This document shows positions 1-5,690 of a stretch of DNA of 6,358 nt, piece by piece. Position 1 is the stretch's first letter, and each line of letters opens with the position of its first letter. Source of the stretch: Geobacter sp. UBA2189. Lineage in GTDB: Bacteria > Desulfobacterota > Desulfuromonadia > Geobacterales > Pseudopelobacteraceae. The notes under the pieces are model-generated. The model saw nothing but the letters and a program-made list of their open reading frames with translations, was not told the origin of the DNA and made no database searches. Location: contig DCVL01000040.1 of the NCBI GenBank assembly GCA_002328035.1, forward strand, positions 1-6,358, read 5' to 3'. Position numbers and translations under genes: made by a program.

Positions 1-106
1 GGCGTTTTACAGATAATCCATTTTTTAAAGCTTTTGCAGTGTTGCCATCCTGAGATTCGATCATCTGTTTCCCTTTGTTTTTAATAAGTTTACGTGCAGC
101 GTTCAT
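1..106 (-). CDS. N-terminal fragment of an unidentified protein, runs off the left edge
   Basis: An open frame starts at the ATG read from 106 on the minus strand and stays open for 35 codons to the window edge. The peptide begins MNAARKLIKNKGKQMIES and is basic, with no signal peptide. The opening 'RKLIKNKG...' faintly resembles the first strand and helix of CBS-domain proteins, but the following residues do not clearly continue that match, so no function is assigned. Support for a real gene comes from a well-placed promoter candidate (-10 ending 34 bases upstream of the ATG) and a weak GGGGGTT ribosome binding site. The ATG lies inside a 14-bp perfect palindrome. The rest of the gene is outside the window. 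Confidence 0.45.
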   Translation of the reverse strand, partial: MNAARKLIKNKGKQMIESQDGNTAKALKNGLSVKR

Positions 107-114
107 ATATGAAC
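101..114. repeat. 14-bp perfect palindrome over a start codon
   Basis: GTTCATATATGAAC is identical to its own reverse complement. It covers the start codon of the leftmost minus-strand gene. It could be an operator or a short hairpin that masks the start. The function is inferred only from position. Confidence 0.4.
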
Positions 115-139
115 CCCCAAATGGTTATACTGCCATTTT

Positions 140-167
140 ATTCTACACAATTGTTACAATCATGCAA
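140..167 (-). promoter_or_regulatory. Candidate sigma70-type promoter for the leftmost gene
   Basis: Read on the minus strand, a -35 TTGCAT (162-167) is followed after 16 bases by a -10 TAGAAT (140-145, 5 of 6 to TATAAT). The predicted transcript start lies about 27 bases before the ATG at 106. The -35 overlaps an imperfect inverted repeat at 151-170 (arms TTGTTACA and TGCAACAA, 7 of 8 pairs, 4-base spacer), which would suit a repressor site. Confidence 0.45.
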
Positions 168-282
168 CAATGTGACTATTAAAATCATTATTGGAATAGA
201 GGAATATGCTGAGATAATAATTTGGTTTATGTTTAGAGATGTTTATCTGCAGGGCAGGAATAATATGTTCTGATTCTTGAGA
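168..282. other. Intergenic spacer with no recognised gene or terminator
   Basis: This AT-rich stretch lies between the end of the lipoprotein gene and the promoter of the leftmost gene. It holds only tiny stems (AGAT-GTTT-ATCT near 235 and CTGC-AGG-GCAG near 250). Neither has a T-run that would make a convincing terminator for the minus-strand cluster, so read-through into the leftmost gene is possible. Confidence 0.5.
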
Positions 283-684
283 TCACATCCTCTTTTGCCC
301 AAGAAGGATCAGTAAATCGTTTCCATCCTTGAATAGTACCTTGATTGAGCTAGAACCTGTTAATGTTGCCTCTTTTATATTCTGCTGCGATTTTAGATAG
401 TCCGACACCTTCTTGGCAGCATCTTCCGGAGTTAAACCTTTTTCAAGATAACCATTATACAGGGTTTCAGCTTTAGCCACCAACTGCTCAACAGACATGT
501 TCTGCTTCTCTTTCTGAATTCCAGGCTGCGCTGTCAAGTTAGATTCAACAGCGCAGCCTGCTATCGGATTTAGCATCAAAATAAGGCCAAGCAGTATCGT
601 AATAAAAATAGAGCCCCGCAATGAAACAGATGGATATCTTTGTGGAGATACCGTCATCAAATATATAAAAGGCTCAACCTTCAT
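283..684 (-). CDS. Lipoprotein homologous to the N-terminal pro-region of the adjacent peptidase (possible inhibitor or chaperone)
   Basis: A 133-residue protein with a long basic-then-hydrophobic leader (residues 23-40) ending in the lipobox I-A-G-C. Cys44 would be lipidated after signal peptidase II cleavage, anchoring the mature ~90-residue protein in the envelope. Residues 84-133 align without gaps to residues 69-118 of the peptidase encoded 16 bases upstream, with 10 identities. Eight of these fall in the last 16 residues, giving the shared pattern F-K-D-x-x-[DE]-L-L-x-L-x-x-x-x-R-M. The protein ends at that RM, so it is essentially a free-standing copy of the segment. The start at 684 has a fitting AAAGGA site eight bases upstream; Met10 is an alternative start. 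Propeptide-like inhibitors encoded next to their protease are known for other families (for example Spi beside streptopain). Applying that model here is inference. The CDS call is strong; the function is not proven. Confidence 0.8.
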   Translation of the reverse strand: MKVEPFIYLMTVSPQRYPSVSLRGSIFITILLGLILMLNPIAGCAVESNLTAQPGIQKEKQNMSVEQLVAKAETLYNGYLEKGLTPEDAAKKVSDYLKSQQNIKEATLTGSSSIKVLFKDGNDLLILLGQKRM

Positions 685-700
685 CTTGTTAATCCTTTAA

Positions 701-2263
701 TCATTTTGGTACGTAATACACCGCTGAATCAGGCATCCGATCCTTGCCTGTAATATCGTACAACCAGACCCTTACGGAGTTGACAGCACCAAAGCTGCTT
801 ACCCACGGTATTGCCACCATGTATGAATTGACAGTTGTTTTGGGTGATCCGGTAAAGCTCTTTATGCCGTAGAGTCCAGGCTGAGATTGCTTGTAAACTT
901 CATATGTCAATGGATGAAGCTTTACAAGAACCTCTGCACCTCCTGAGCCATTCGTATCCAGATAAAGGAAAAGCTCGTCAAAATTTGCCATACCATGAAA
1001 GGTAACCTTGGCATACAGGGTGCTACCGTCAGATAATAGTTGTAACTGCTTGAAATCTCGATAGTCCGGTACTGAGGTCTCGTTTAGATCGGAATACCAT
1101 CTTGCAGGTCTGCATTGGTTCTTACCGCCAGGATAAATGGTTAGAACCGGTGGACGACATCCTGTTGCATATATTGAACTGACCGCCTCTCCTATCCCTT
1201 TTCCTGAATGCATAAGCTGGAAGAATATTTTAGTGCCGTTGTCGCCACAGTTAAATGATACAGACTCGTTCCAGCCAAGCCACGCTGATGCACCACGGCT
1301 GATCGTCCAGCTTGGCATTCCAGGCAGAGCCCCCGGGTCTGTTCCATGACAGCTTTCCAGAAAAAAGAAGGTGCCTGGAAAGGTTCTGTTCATCCAGTAG
1401 GTAGTAGAAAATTGTTTGGTAATGCCATAACCGAACTGGGTAGAATTGGTTACGTGGTTAAATGCGCTTACCCTGATGGTTCCGGTATAGCCACTGTTAG
1501 CGCCAGGATAGGATGGATACCAGGGGCGTACAAGAAATACAAAATCATTCCCGATATCTCCACCATGACCGCGCATGAATACAACGCCATACTCTCCGTC
1601 ATCTATAAGAGCTGCATTGGCAAGGTTTGCATTATTGCCAAGCGATGTTGTTACGGAGTAACCCATTGACTCAAGATAAAATTTAACCTGTAAGTTAATA
1701 GCAGGATTAACAACATTAAAGTCATCTGATAACCCATCGAATACAAGAGCTTTATTTGATGATGATGTGCAGGGTGTTATAAACGGTATAGCCTGGGCAG
1801 CCATGACCTGTGCTGCAGTTGTTTTTGGTGTATCCTGTTTTACAACTGCTGCCGGTTGCTTCATCTGATACTGGTTCTGGGCTAGTATTAATTGCTCCCC
1901 GCTACCCCCCATCCTGTCACTGTCCATAAGCATCAGCAGTTCACTGTTGTCCTTGAACCTAAGCATAAGATTGTTCCCTGGCAAAATGGCTACGCTTCCA
2001 ACATCAGGGTGTAGCGCAAGTTCATTCTTCTTCTGCAGAACAGCCTGTACAATAGGAACCTTCTGATTTACCCTAAGATTCTGCATATCAAGATGAATTC
2101 TGGAGGCGAGGCTCGTGATACCCTGTGGATTCATTGCTCTGATAGATGCCAGAGGACTGTCGTGTCGCTTGATTATTTGTGCATCTGAAAAGTTTGGAAA
2201 TATAGTTGTTACCGCCGTTAATAAGAACGATACGATAATTGTCAGAATAAGCTCTTTTTTCAT
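701..2263 (-). CDS. Secreted clan CD-like cysteine peptidase (caspase/gingipain/legumain fold)
   Basis: A 520-residue exported protein. A Sec signal peptide spans residues 1-28 (KK, hydrophobic core, cleavage after SDA). Residues 30-118 form a pro-region ending in FKDNSELLMLMDSDRM, and 119-165 a Q/A-rich linker. Residues 170-380 look like a clan CD catalytic domain: a hydrophobic strand (YGVVFM) leads to R-G-H-G-G with His233, and a second strand (FFFLE) leads to S-C-H-G with Cys305. Next come G-A-S-A-W-L-G-W and a helix with GKGIGEAVSS, the order seen in C25, C13 and CHAT-type domains. Residues 400-520 look like a beta-sandwich (LFLYLDTNG, then KDRMPDS), similar in outline to CBM9/DOMON-like modules. 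Five cysteines remain in the mature part (165, 305, 339, 369, 384), so disulfides are possible. The gene has an AAAGGGG ribosome binding site and sits between the Ig-like protein and the lipoprotein genes on the same strand. The dyad and fold are read by eye; the exact peptidase family and activity are not settled. Confidence 0.8.
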   Translation of the reverse strand: MKKELILTIIVSFLLTAVTTIFPNFSDAQIIKRHDSPLASIRAMNPQGITSLASRIHLDMQNLRVNQKVPIVQAVLQKKNELALHPDVGSVAILPGNNLMLRFKDNSELLMLMDSDRMGGSGEQLILAQNQYQMKQPAAVVKQDTPKTTAAQVMAAQAIPFITPCTSSSNKALVFDGLSDDFNVVNPAINLQVKFYLESMGYSVTTSLGNNANLANAALIDDGEYGVVFMRGHGGDIGNDFVFLVRPWYPSYPGANSGYTGTIRVSAFNHVTNSTQFGYGITKQFSTTYWMNRTFPGTFFFLESCHGTDPGALPGMPSWTISRGASAWLGWNESVSFNCGDNGTKIFFQLMHSGKGIGEAVSSIYATGCRPPVLTIYPGGKNQCRPARWYSDLNETSVPDYRDFKQLQLLSDGSTLYAKVTFHGMANFDELFLYLDTNGSGGAEVLVKLHPLTYEVYKQSQPGLYGIKSFTGSPKTTVNSYMVAIPWVSSFGAVNSVRVWLYDITGKDRMPDSAVYYVPK

Positions 2264-2309
2264 CTTACACCCCTTTCTAGAAGTGCAATTACGTAGACCT
2301 GTAAAGGAT

Positions 2310-3068
2310 TTAATTTGGATCTATCGTGTACATAGTTATTGGCTTGGTCTTGAAACTTCTCATCCTATGCAGTCCTCTGAATTCAATATCCACTACATAA
2401 TATCCTAACGATGCGTTAAATCCGGTATCTTGAAGCTGAAAGTTGTAATAGCCATTTGGAAGGGTAGTATTTGTCCTATTGGCAACTACCCGACTACCCT
2501 GCGTAACAAATATGTTCACTGGACCTATAATCATCCCTGCGTTCGTGTTGTTTATAGTTACAATAAAATCAACTGGCTGACCGGGCATGAACTTTCCAGG
2601 GTTGGCCTCCATATTATACACATTTATCTTGTTTAAAACCTCTGCGACAGAAACAGCCTTTATAACCTTTGATTGTGTTGATACATTACCTTTTGCATTC
2701 TTTGCGGTAACGGCAAAGGTCATATCACCGTACCAGTTTACTAGTCGATTGTATGTAAATGATGGGGATGGATAATTAAACACAGTCGCTCCATTAGCTG
2801 TAATAGTTACTTGAACAATAGGGCTGCCCCCGATACCAGGAGTAACAAGCCCGCTGATGCTTACGTTGCTACCCTGCACTACTAATTGAGATGGCGCGAC
2901 GTTAAATGTTTTGATGATAGGGTTGTCCTGAATGACTGTTGGAGCCGACTTAACCGGACCGATATTCGGGGTGTAGACAGCAGGGGGGGTCGCAAGTGCT
3001 ATGTTTGATAAAGCCACCATCGAAACAAGAGTTACCAGGATTGTTATCATTGTTTTGAGTTTACTCAT
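2310..3068 (-). CDS. Sec-exported protein with two Ig-like beta-sandwich domains
   Basis: A 252-residue protein with a clear Sec signal peptide: basic MSKLK, hydrophobic 7-22, cleavage after ALA at residue 26. A proline-rich stretch (27-50) is followed by two beta-rich modules. Residues about 52-139 are Ig/PKD-like: alternating strands such as SNVSISGLV and VQVTITANG, then FAVTAKNAKGNVS. Residues about 148-248 resemble CARDB-type folds (PGKFMPGQPVDFIVTINNTN, then YYVVDIEF). No cysteine is present in the whole protein. Such domains usually mediate adhesion or protein binding on the outside of the cell; no enzymatic motif is visible. The start at 3068 is fixed by a near-perfect AAGGAGGT site five bases upstream. 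It is the first gene of the minus-strand cluster and lies 46 bases ahead of the peptidase, so it may be a partner, scaffold or substrate of that enzyme. That role is inference. Confidence 0.75.
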   Translation of the reverse strand: MSKLKTMITILVTLVSMVALSNIALATPPAVYTPNIGPVKSAPTVIQDNPIIKTFNVAPSQLVVQGSNVSISGLVTPGIGGSPIVQVTITANGATVFNYPSPSFTYNRLVNWYGDMTFAVTAKNAKGNVSTQSKVIKAVSVAEVLNKINVYNMEANPGKFMPGQPVDFIVTINNTNAGMIIGPVNIFVTQGSRVVANRTNTTLPNGYYNFQLQDTGFNASLGYYVVDIEFRGLHRMRSFKTKPITMYTIDPN

Positions 3069-3125
3069 TTTTTACCTCCTTATTCTTTTGAAATTGTAAG
3101 AAAAAGTGCGAGATGTATGCGAAAA

Positions 3126-3153
3126 AGTATATCTCTGAAAAGAATTAATGCAA
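3126..3153 (-). promoter_or_regulatory. Candidate promoter of the Ig-like/peptidase/lipoprotein cluster
   Basis: On the minus strand, -35 TTGCAT (3148-3153) is followed after 16 bases by -10 TATACT (3126-3131, 5 of 6 to consensus). This gives an untranslated leader of about 50 bases before the ATG at 3068. The -35 is one arm of an inverted repeat, ATGCAA (3148-3153) and TTGCAT (3165-3170), separated by 11 bases, a plausible regulator site. Confidence 0.5.
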
Positions 3154-3222
3154 CCAAGTATTTTTTGCATATCAATTTAATTTGTTGAGTATCCTTTGAA
3201 CTGATTTTATAGATCTGGGAAG

Positions 3223-3252
3223 TTTACATTGAATTCTTATGCTGTATATAAA
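3223..3252 (+). promoter_or_regulatory. Candidate promoter of the cytidylate-kinase-like gene
   Basis: On the plus strand, TTTACA (3223-3228) is followed by TATATA (3245-3250, spacing 16) or TATAAA (3247-3252, spacing 18). The start codon lies 45 bases further on. A short inverted repeat, CAGAC (3257-3261) and GTCTG (3272-3276) with a 10-base loop, falls in the expected leader just before the ribosome binding site. Confidence 0.5.
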
Positions 3253-3296
3253 ATATCAGACTCTGATTGCTGTCTGAAAACCCAAAGGAGTGAATT

Positions 3297-3998
3297 ATGC
3301 CGGAAAATCTCTTTATACCATCAGTAGATCTAAGGATAGGCGCTTTGGAAGAATATAACCGGAAGTGCAAAGAAAAGGCTTTGAATACCATGGTAAAGCA
3401 CAGGTCAAAGGCTTGCGTTACAATTTCCAGACAATATGGATGTCAGGGGTATCCTGTAGCAGTACATCTATCCAAGTTATTAGAAGAAAAAACTGGAGAA
3501 CCGTGGCTTTTGATTGATAAAGCCGTTCTTGATGAGGTGGCCAAGCGTCATAGCATATCAAAAGAGATTCTTGAAAATCTTGGAGAAAAAAATCGTATTC
3601 TGGATGATCTCCTTGCTGTTTTTTCGCCACGTTGGGCTCATAGTCAGGACTGTTTCCAGCTTCTCTGCAAACATGTCGTCTCTCTGGCTGAACTTGGTAA
3701 TGTAATTATAATGGAACTTGGCGGCGCGCTCATAACAAAGCATCTTGAACATTCATTTCATTTCAGGCTGTTCGCATCTATGGAGTTTAAGGTTCAAAAA
3801 ATTAAAGAGCAGCGGAAGATGGATTCTGATGAGGCAGAGCATTTTATCAAAAAGGAACAAAAGCTTAGGGACTCTTTTGCCAGAGATTTTCTTAATCATG
3901 ATGATAACAATAAAGAATTTTACAATCTTCTGTTTAACAACGATAAAGCCACACCTGAAAAAATAGCCATAACAATAGCTGATTACATATTTTTATAG
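3297..3998 (+). CDS. Cytidylate-kinase-like family protein (P-loop type)
   Basis: A 233-residue cytoplasmic protein without a signal peptide. Residues 40-60 (CVTISRQYGCQGYPVAVHLSK) match the opening strand, loop and helix of the cytidylate-kinase-like family (typically ISRxYGSGGxxIA), but the loop here is G-C-Q-G. Later family landmarks are visible: GNVIIMELGG at 135-143, HFRLFASMEFKVQKI at 155-169, the helix DEAEHFIKKEQKLRDSFARDF, and NKEFYNLLFNND at 205-216. The loop lacks the G-K-[ST] of a true Walker A motif, as is common in this family. Kinase activity on CMP is therefore doubtful; these proteins often occur as uncharacterised accessories. The first ~38 residues are an extension before the core. 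The start has an AAAGGAG site seven bases upstream. It is transcribed away from the peptidase cluster and sits 127 bases before the catalase, with no obvious terminator between them. Confidence 0.8.
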   Translation: MPENLFIPSVDLRIGALEEYNRKCKEKALNTMVKHRSKACVTISRQYGCQGYPVAVHLSKLLEEKTGEPWLLIDKAVLDEVAKRHSISKEILENLGEKNRILDDLLAVFSPRWAHSQDCFQLLCKHVVSLAELGNVIIMELGGALITKHLEHSFHFRLFASMEFKVQKIKEQRKMDSDEAEHFIKKEQKLRDSFARDFLNHDDNNKEFYNLLFNNDKATPEKIAITIADYIFL

Positions 3999-4012
3999 TT
4001 TTGATTATTCTG

Positions 4013-4041
4013 TTGACTTATTATTTATTAGGTAATATTAC
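4013..4041 (+). promoter_or_regulatory. Candidate promoter of the catalase gene
   Basis: TTGACT (4013-4018, 5 of 6 to consensus) is followed after 17 bases by TATTAC (4036-4041, 4 of 6). The 7-base direct repeat TAGGTAA occurs at 4029-4035 and again at 4045-4051, straddling the -10. The first copy is also part of a near-palindrome (TAGGTAAT-ATTACTA, one extra G). These are candidate sites for a peroxide- or redox-responsive regulator; they do not match a PerR or OxyR box that I can recognise. Confidence 0.4.
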
Positions 4042-4085
4042 TACTAGGTAAATAGAACTAATTACATTTCTTTCAAGTTTGGACG

Positions 4086-4103
4086 TACCCGCAAATTGCG
4101 GTA
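4086..4103. repeat. Inverted repeat in the catalase leader
   Basis: CCGCAA (4089-4094) and TTGCGG (4096-4101) are perfect inverted arms around a single A, with flanking TA/TA that pair if one C is bulged. The repeat ends just before the catalase ribosome binding site (AAGGAGG, 4111-4117). With a one-base centre it is more likely a protein-binding palindrome than an RNA hairpin. Confidence 0.4.
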
Positions 4104-4125
4104 GTTTAAAAAGGAGGATTAACTG

Positions 4126-5586
4126 ATGAGTGATAAGTCAAAACTTACTACTAACGCAGGCGCACCGGTTGTAGATAACCAAAACGTTATGACTGCAGGA
4201 ACCCGAGGTCCCCAGCTGCTACAGGATGTATGGTTTCTTGAGAAGCTTGCACATTTTGATCGTGAAGTAATTCCTGAACGCCGCATGCATGCTAAAGGTT
4301 CCGGCGCATTTGGTACCTTTACCGTTACACACGACATAACGAAATATACCAGGGCAAAAATATTTTCTGAAGTTGGTAAAAAGACAGACCTCTTTGTCCG
4401 TTTTTCTACTGTAGCCGGTGAGCGTGGTGCTGCTGATGCAGAGCGCGATATTCGTGGATTTGCAGTCAAGTTCTATACAGAGGAGGGGAACTGGGATCTG
4501 GTCGGCAATAATACCCCTGTTTTCTTCCTTCGTGAACCTCTTAAATTTCCTGATTTAAACCATGCGGTTAAGCGTGATCCACGTACTAATCTGCGTAGTG
4601 CCCTTAATAACTGGGATTTTTGGAGCTTACTTCCAGAGGCTTTGCATCAAGTAACAGTGGTTATGAGTGATCGTGGTATTCCGGCGAGTTATAGGAATAT
4701 GCACGGCTTTGGCAGTCACACCTTCAGCTTTATCAATGAAAAGAATGAGCGTTACTGGGTTAAGTTTCACTTTAGAACTGAGCAGGGCATAAAGAATCTG
4801 ACAGATGAAGAAGCTGAAAAGGTTATTGGTAGATGTCGTGAAAGTCATCAGCGTGACCTTTATGATAGTATTGAAAAGGCTGATTTTCCTCGCTGGACAT
4901 TGTTTGTACAGATAATGCCGGAAGAAGAGGCCGCAAAAGTACCATACCATCCATTTGACCTGACAAAGGTCTGGCCACATAAGGATTATCCACTTATTGA
5001 GGTGGGTGTAATGGAGTTAAATAAAAATCCCGAAAACTATTTTGCAGAGGTTGAGCAGGCGGCATTCAACCCGGCTAACGTTGTACCAGGCATCGGCTTT
5101 TCACCGGATAAGATGCTACAGGGGAGACTTTTTTCATATGGAGATGCCCAGCGTTACCGTCTAGGTGTTAACCACCATCTTATTCCTGTAAACAAGGCAC
5201 GTTGTCCATTCCACAGTTACCATCGTGACGGTGCCATGCGTGTTGATGGAAACTACGGCAGTACACTTGGATACGAACCGAACAGTTATGGTCAGTGGCA
5301 ACAACAGCCTGCTTTTAAGGAGCCCCCACTTAATTTGGAAGGAGCAGCCGACCACTGGAATTACCGTGAGGATGATGATGACTATTACTCTCAACCAAGA
5401 GCCCTTTTTAACCTTATGACTAAAGAACAACAACAGGCGCTTTTTGATAACACCGCAAGAGCTATGGGTGATGCACCTAAAGAGATCAAGCTGCGTCACA
5501 TAGGAAATTGTTACAAGGCTGATCCGGTTTACGGTGAAGGGGTTGCAGATGCTATGGGAATATCTATTGATGAGCTCCCCCGCTAA
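4126..5586 (+). CDS. katA: Monofunctional heme catalase, small-subunit (clade 3) type
   Basis: A complete 486-residue cytoplasmic catalase that dismutates hydrogen peroxide to water and oxygen. Distal-side catalytic residues are His55 (in ERRMHAKG, preceded by FDREVIPE) and Asn128 (in DLVGNNTPVFF). The proximal heme ligand is Tyr338 with Arg334 in GRLFSYGDAQRYRLG. The spacings between His, Asn and Tyr equal those of bovine catalase (73 and 210 residues), so the core has no deletion. VRFSTVAGERGAADAERDIRG and the FHSYHRDG segment are also typical. The length (~490 residues) and absence of a C-terminal flavodoxin-like domain mark the small-subunit class. The start at 4126 has a very strong AAGGAGG site eight bases upstream. 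The selenoperoxiredoxin gene follows 104 bases later on the same strand, which points to a peroxide-defence unit. The symbol katA is by similarity; catalase naming varies between species. Confidence 0.96.
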   Translation: MSDKSKLTTNAGAPVVDNQNVMTAGTRGPQLLQDVWFLEKLAHFDREVIPERRMHAKGSGAFGTFTVTHDITKYTRAKIFSEVGKKTDLFVRFSTVAGERGAADAERDIRGFAVKFYTEEGNWDLVGNNTPVFFLREPLKFPDLNHAVKRDPRTNLRSALNNWDFWSLLPEALHQVTVVMSDRGIPASYRNMHGFGSHTFSFINEKNERYWVKFHFRTEQGIKNLTDEEAEKVIGRCRESHQRDLYDSIEKADFPRWTLFVQIMPEEEAAKVPYHPFDLTKVWPHKDYPLIEVGVMELNKNPENYFAEVEQAAFNPANVVPGIGFSPDKMLQGRLFSYGDAQRYRLGVNHHLIPVNKARCPFHSYHRDGAMRVDGNYGSTLGYEPNSYGQWQQQPAFKEPPLNLEGAADHWNYREDDDDYYSQPRALFNLMTKEQQQALFDNTARAMGDAPKEIKLRHIGNCYKADPVYGEGVADAMGISIDELPR

Positions 5587-5594
5587 CATAGCGG
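5580..5594 (+). repeat. Perfect 6-bp hairpin spanning the catalase stop codon
   Basis: CCGCTA and TAGCGG pair perfectly around a three-base ACA loop, with the TAA stop inside. No T-run follows, so it is not a standard intrinsic terminator. It may protect the mRNA 3' end or slow read-through. Confidence 0.35.
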
Positions 5595-5599
5595 TTGAG

Positions 5600-5627
5600 T
5601 TGCATTCAGTTTAAACTGTGTTAGGCT
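5600..5627 (+). promoter_or_regulatory. Weak promoter and operator candidate before the peroxiredoxin
   Basis: TTGCAT (5600-5605), 16 bases, then TAGGCT (5622-5627, only 3 of 6 to TATAAT). The spacer contains a perfect 12-bp palindrome, CAGTTTAAACTG (5607-5618), at the position where a repressor or redox regulator would bind. The promoter call is weak; the palindrome itself is certain. Confidence 0.3.
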
Positions 5628-5631
5628 TTTA

Positions 5632-5665
5632 ACAGCATGAAGTTCATTATCTGACTCCATGCTGT
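5632..5665 (+). repeat. 8-bp inverted repeat in the peroxiredoxin leader
   Basis: ACAGCATG (5632-5639) and CATGCTGT (5658-5665) are exact reverse complements separated by 18 bases. In RNA they would form a stem-loop ending 12 bases before the first ribosome binding site. No T-run follows immediately, so attenuation or regulation is as likely as termination. The role is unknown. Confidence 0.4.
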
Positions 5666-5690
5666 ATTACCCACAGAAAGGAGAGTATTT

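Noticed and set aside
109..273. A 54-codon plus-strand open frame starting inside the palindrome
   Set aside because: It has no ribosome binding site, an AT-driven composition with no recognisable domain, and overlaps the promoter candidate of the leftmost minus-strand gene.
1346..1669. A plus-strand open frame of 107 codons opposite the peptidase gene
   Set aside because: It lies wholly antisense to the catalytic domain of the peptidase, has no ribosome binding site and no recognisable features, so it is a shadow of that gene.
3999..4012. Intrinsic terminator after the cytidylate-kinase-like gene
   Set aside because: The sequence is T-rich but contains no stem-loop before the T-run, so no terminator can be supported.
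4119..4469. A minus-strand open frame opposite the start of the catalase
   Set aside because: It is antisense to a strongly conserved catalase region; the frame is open only because of the catalase codon pattern.
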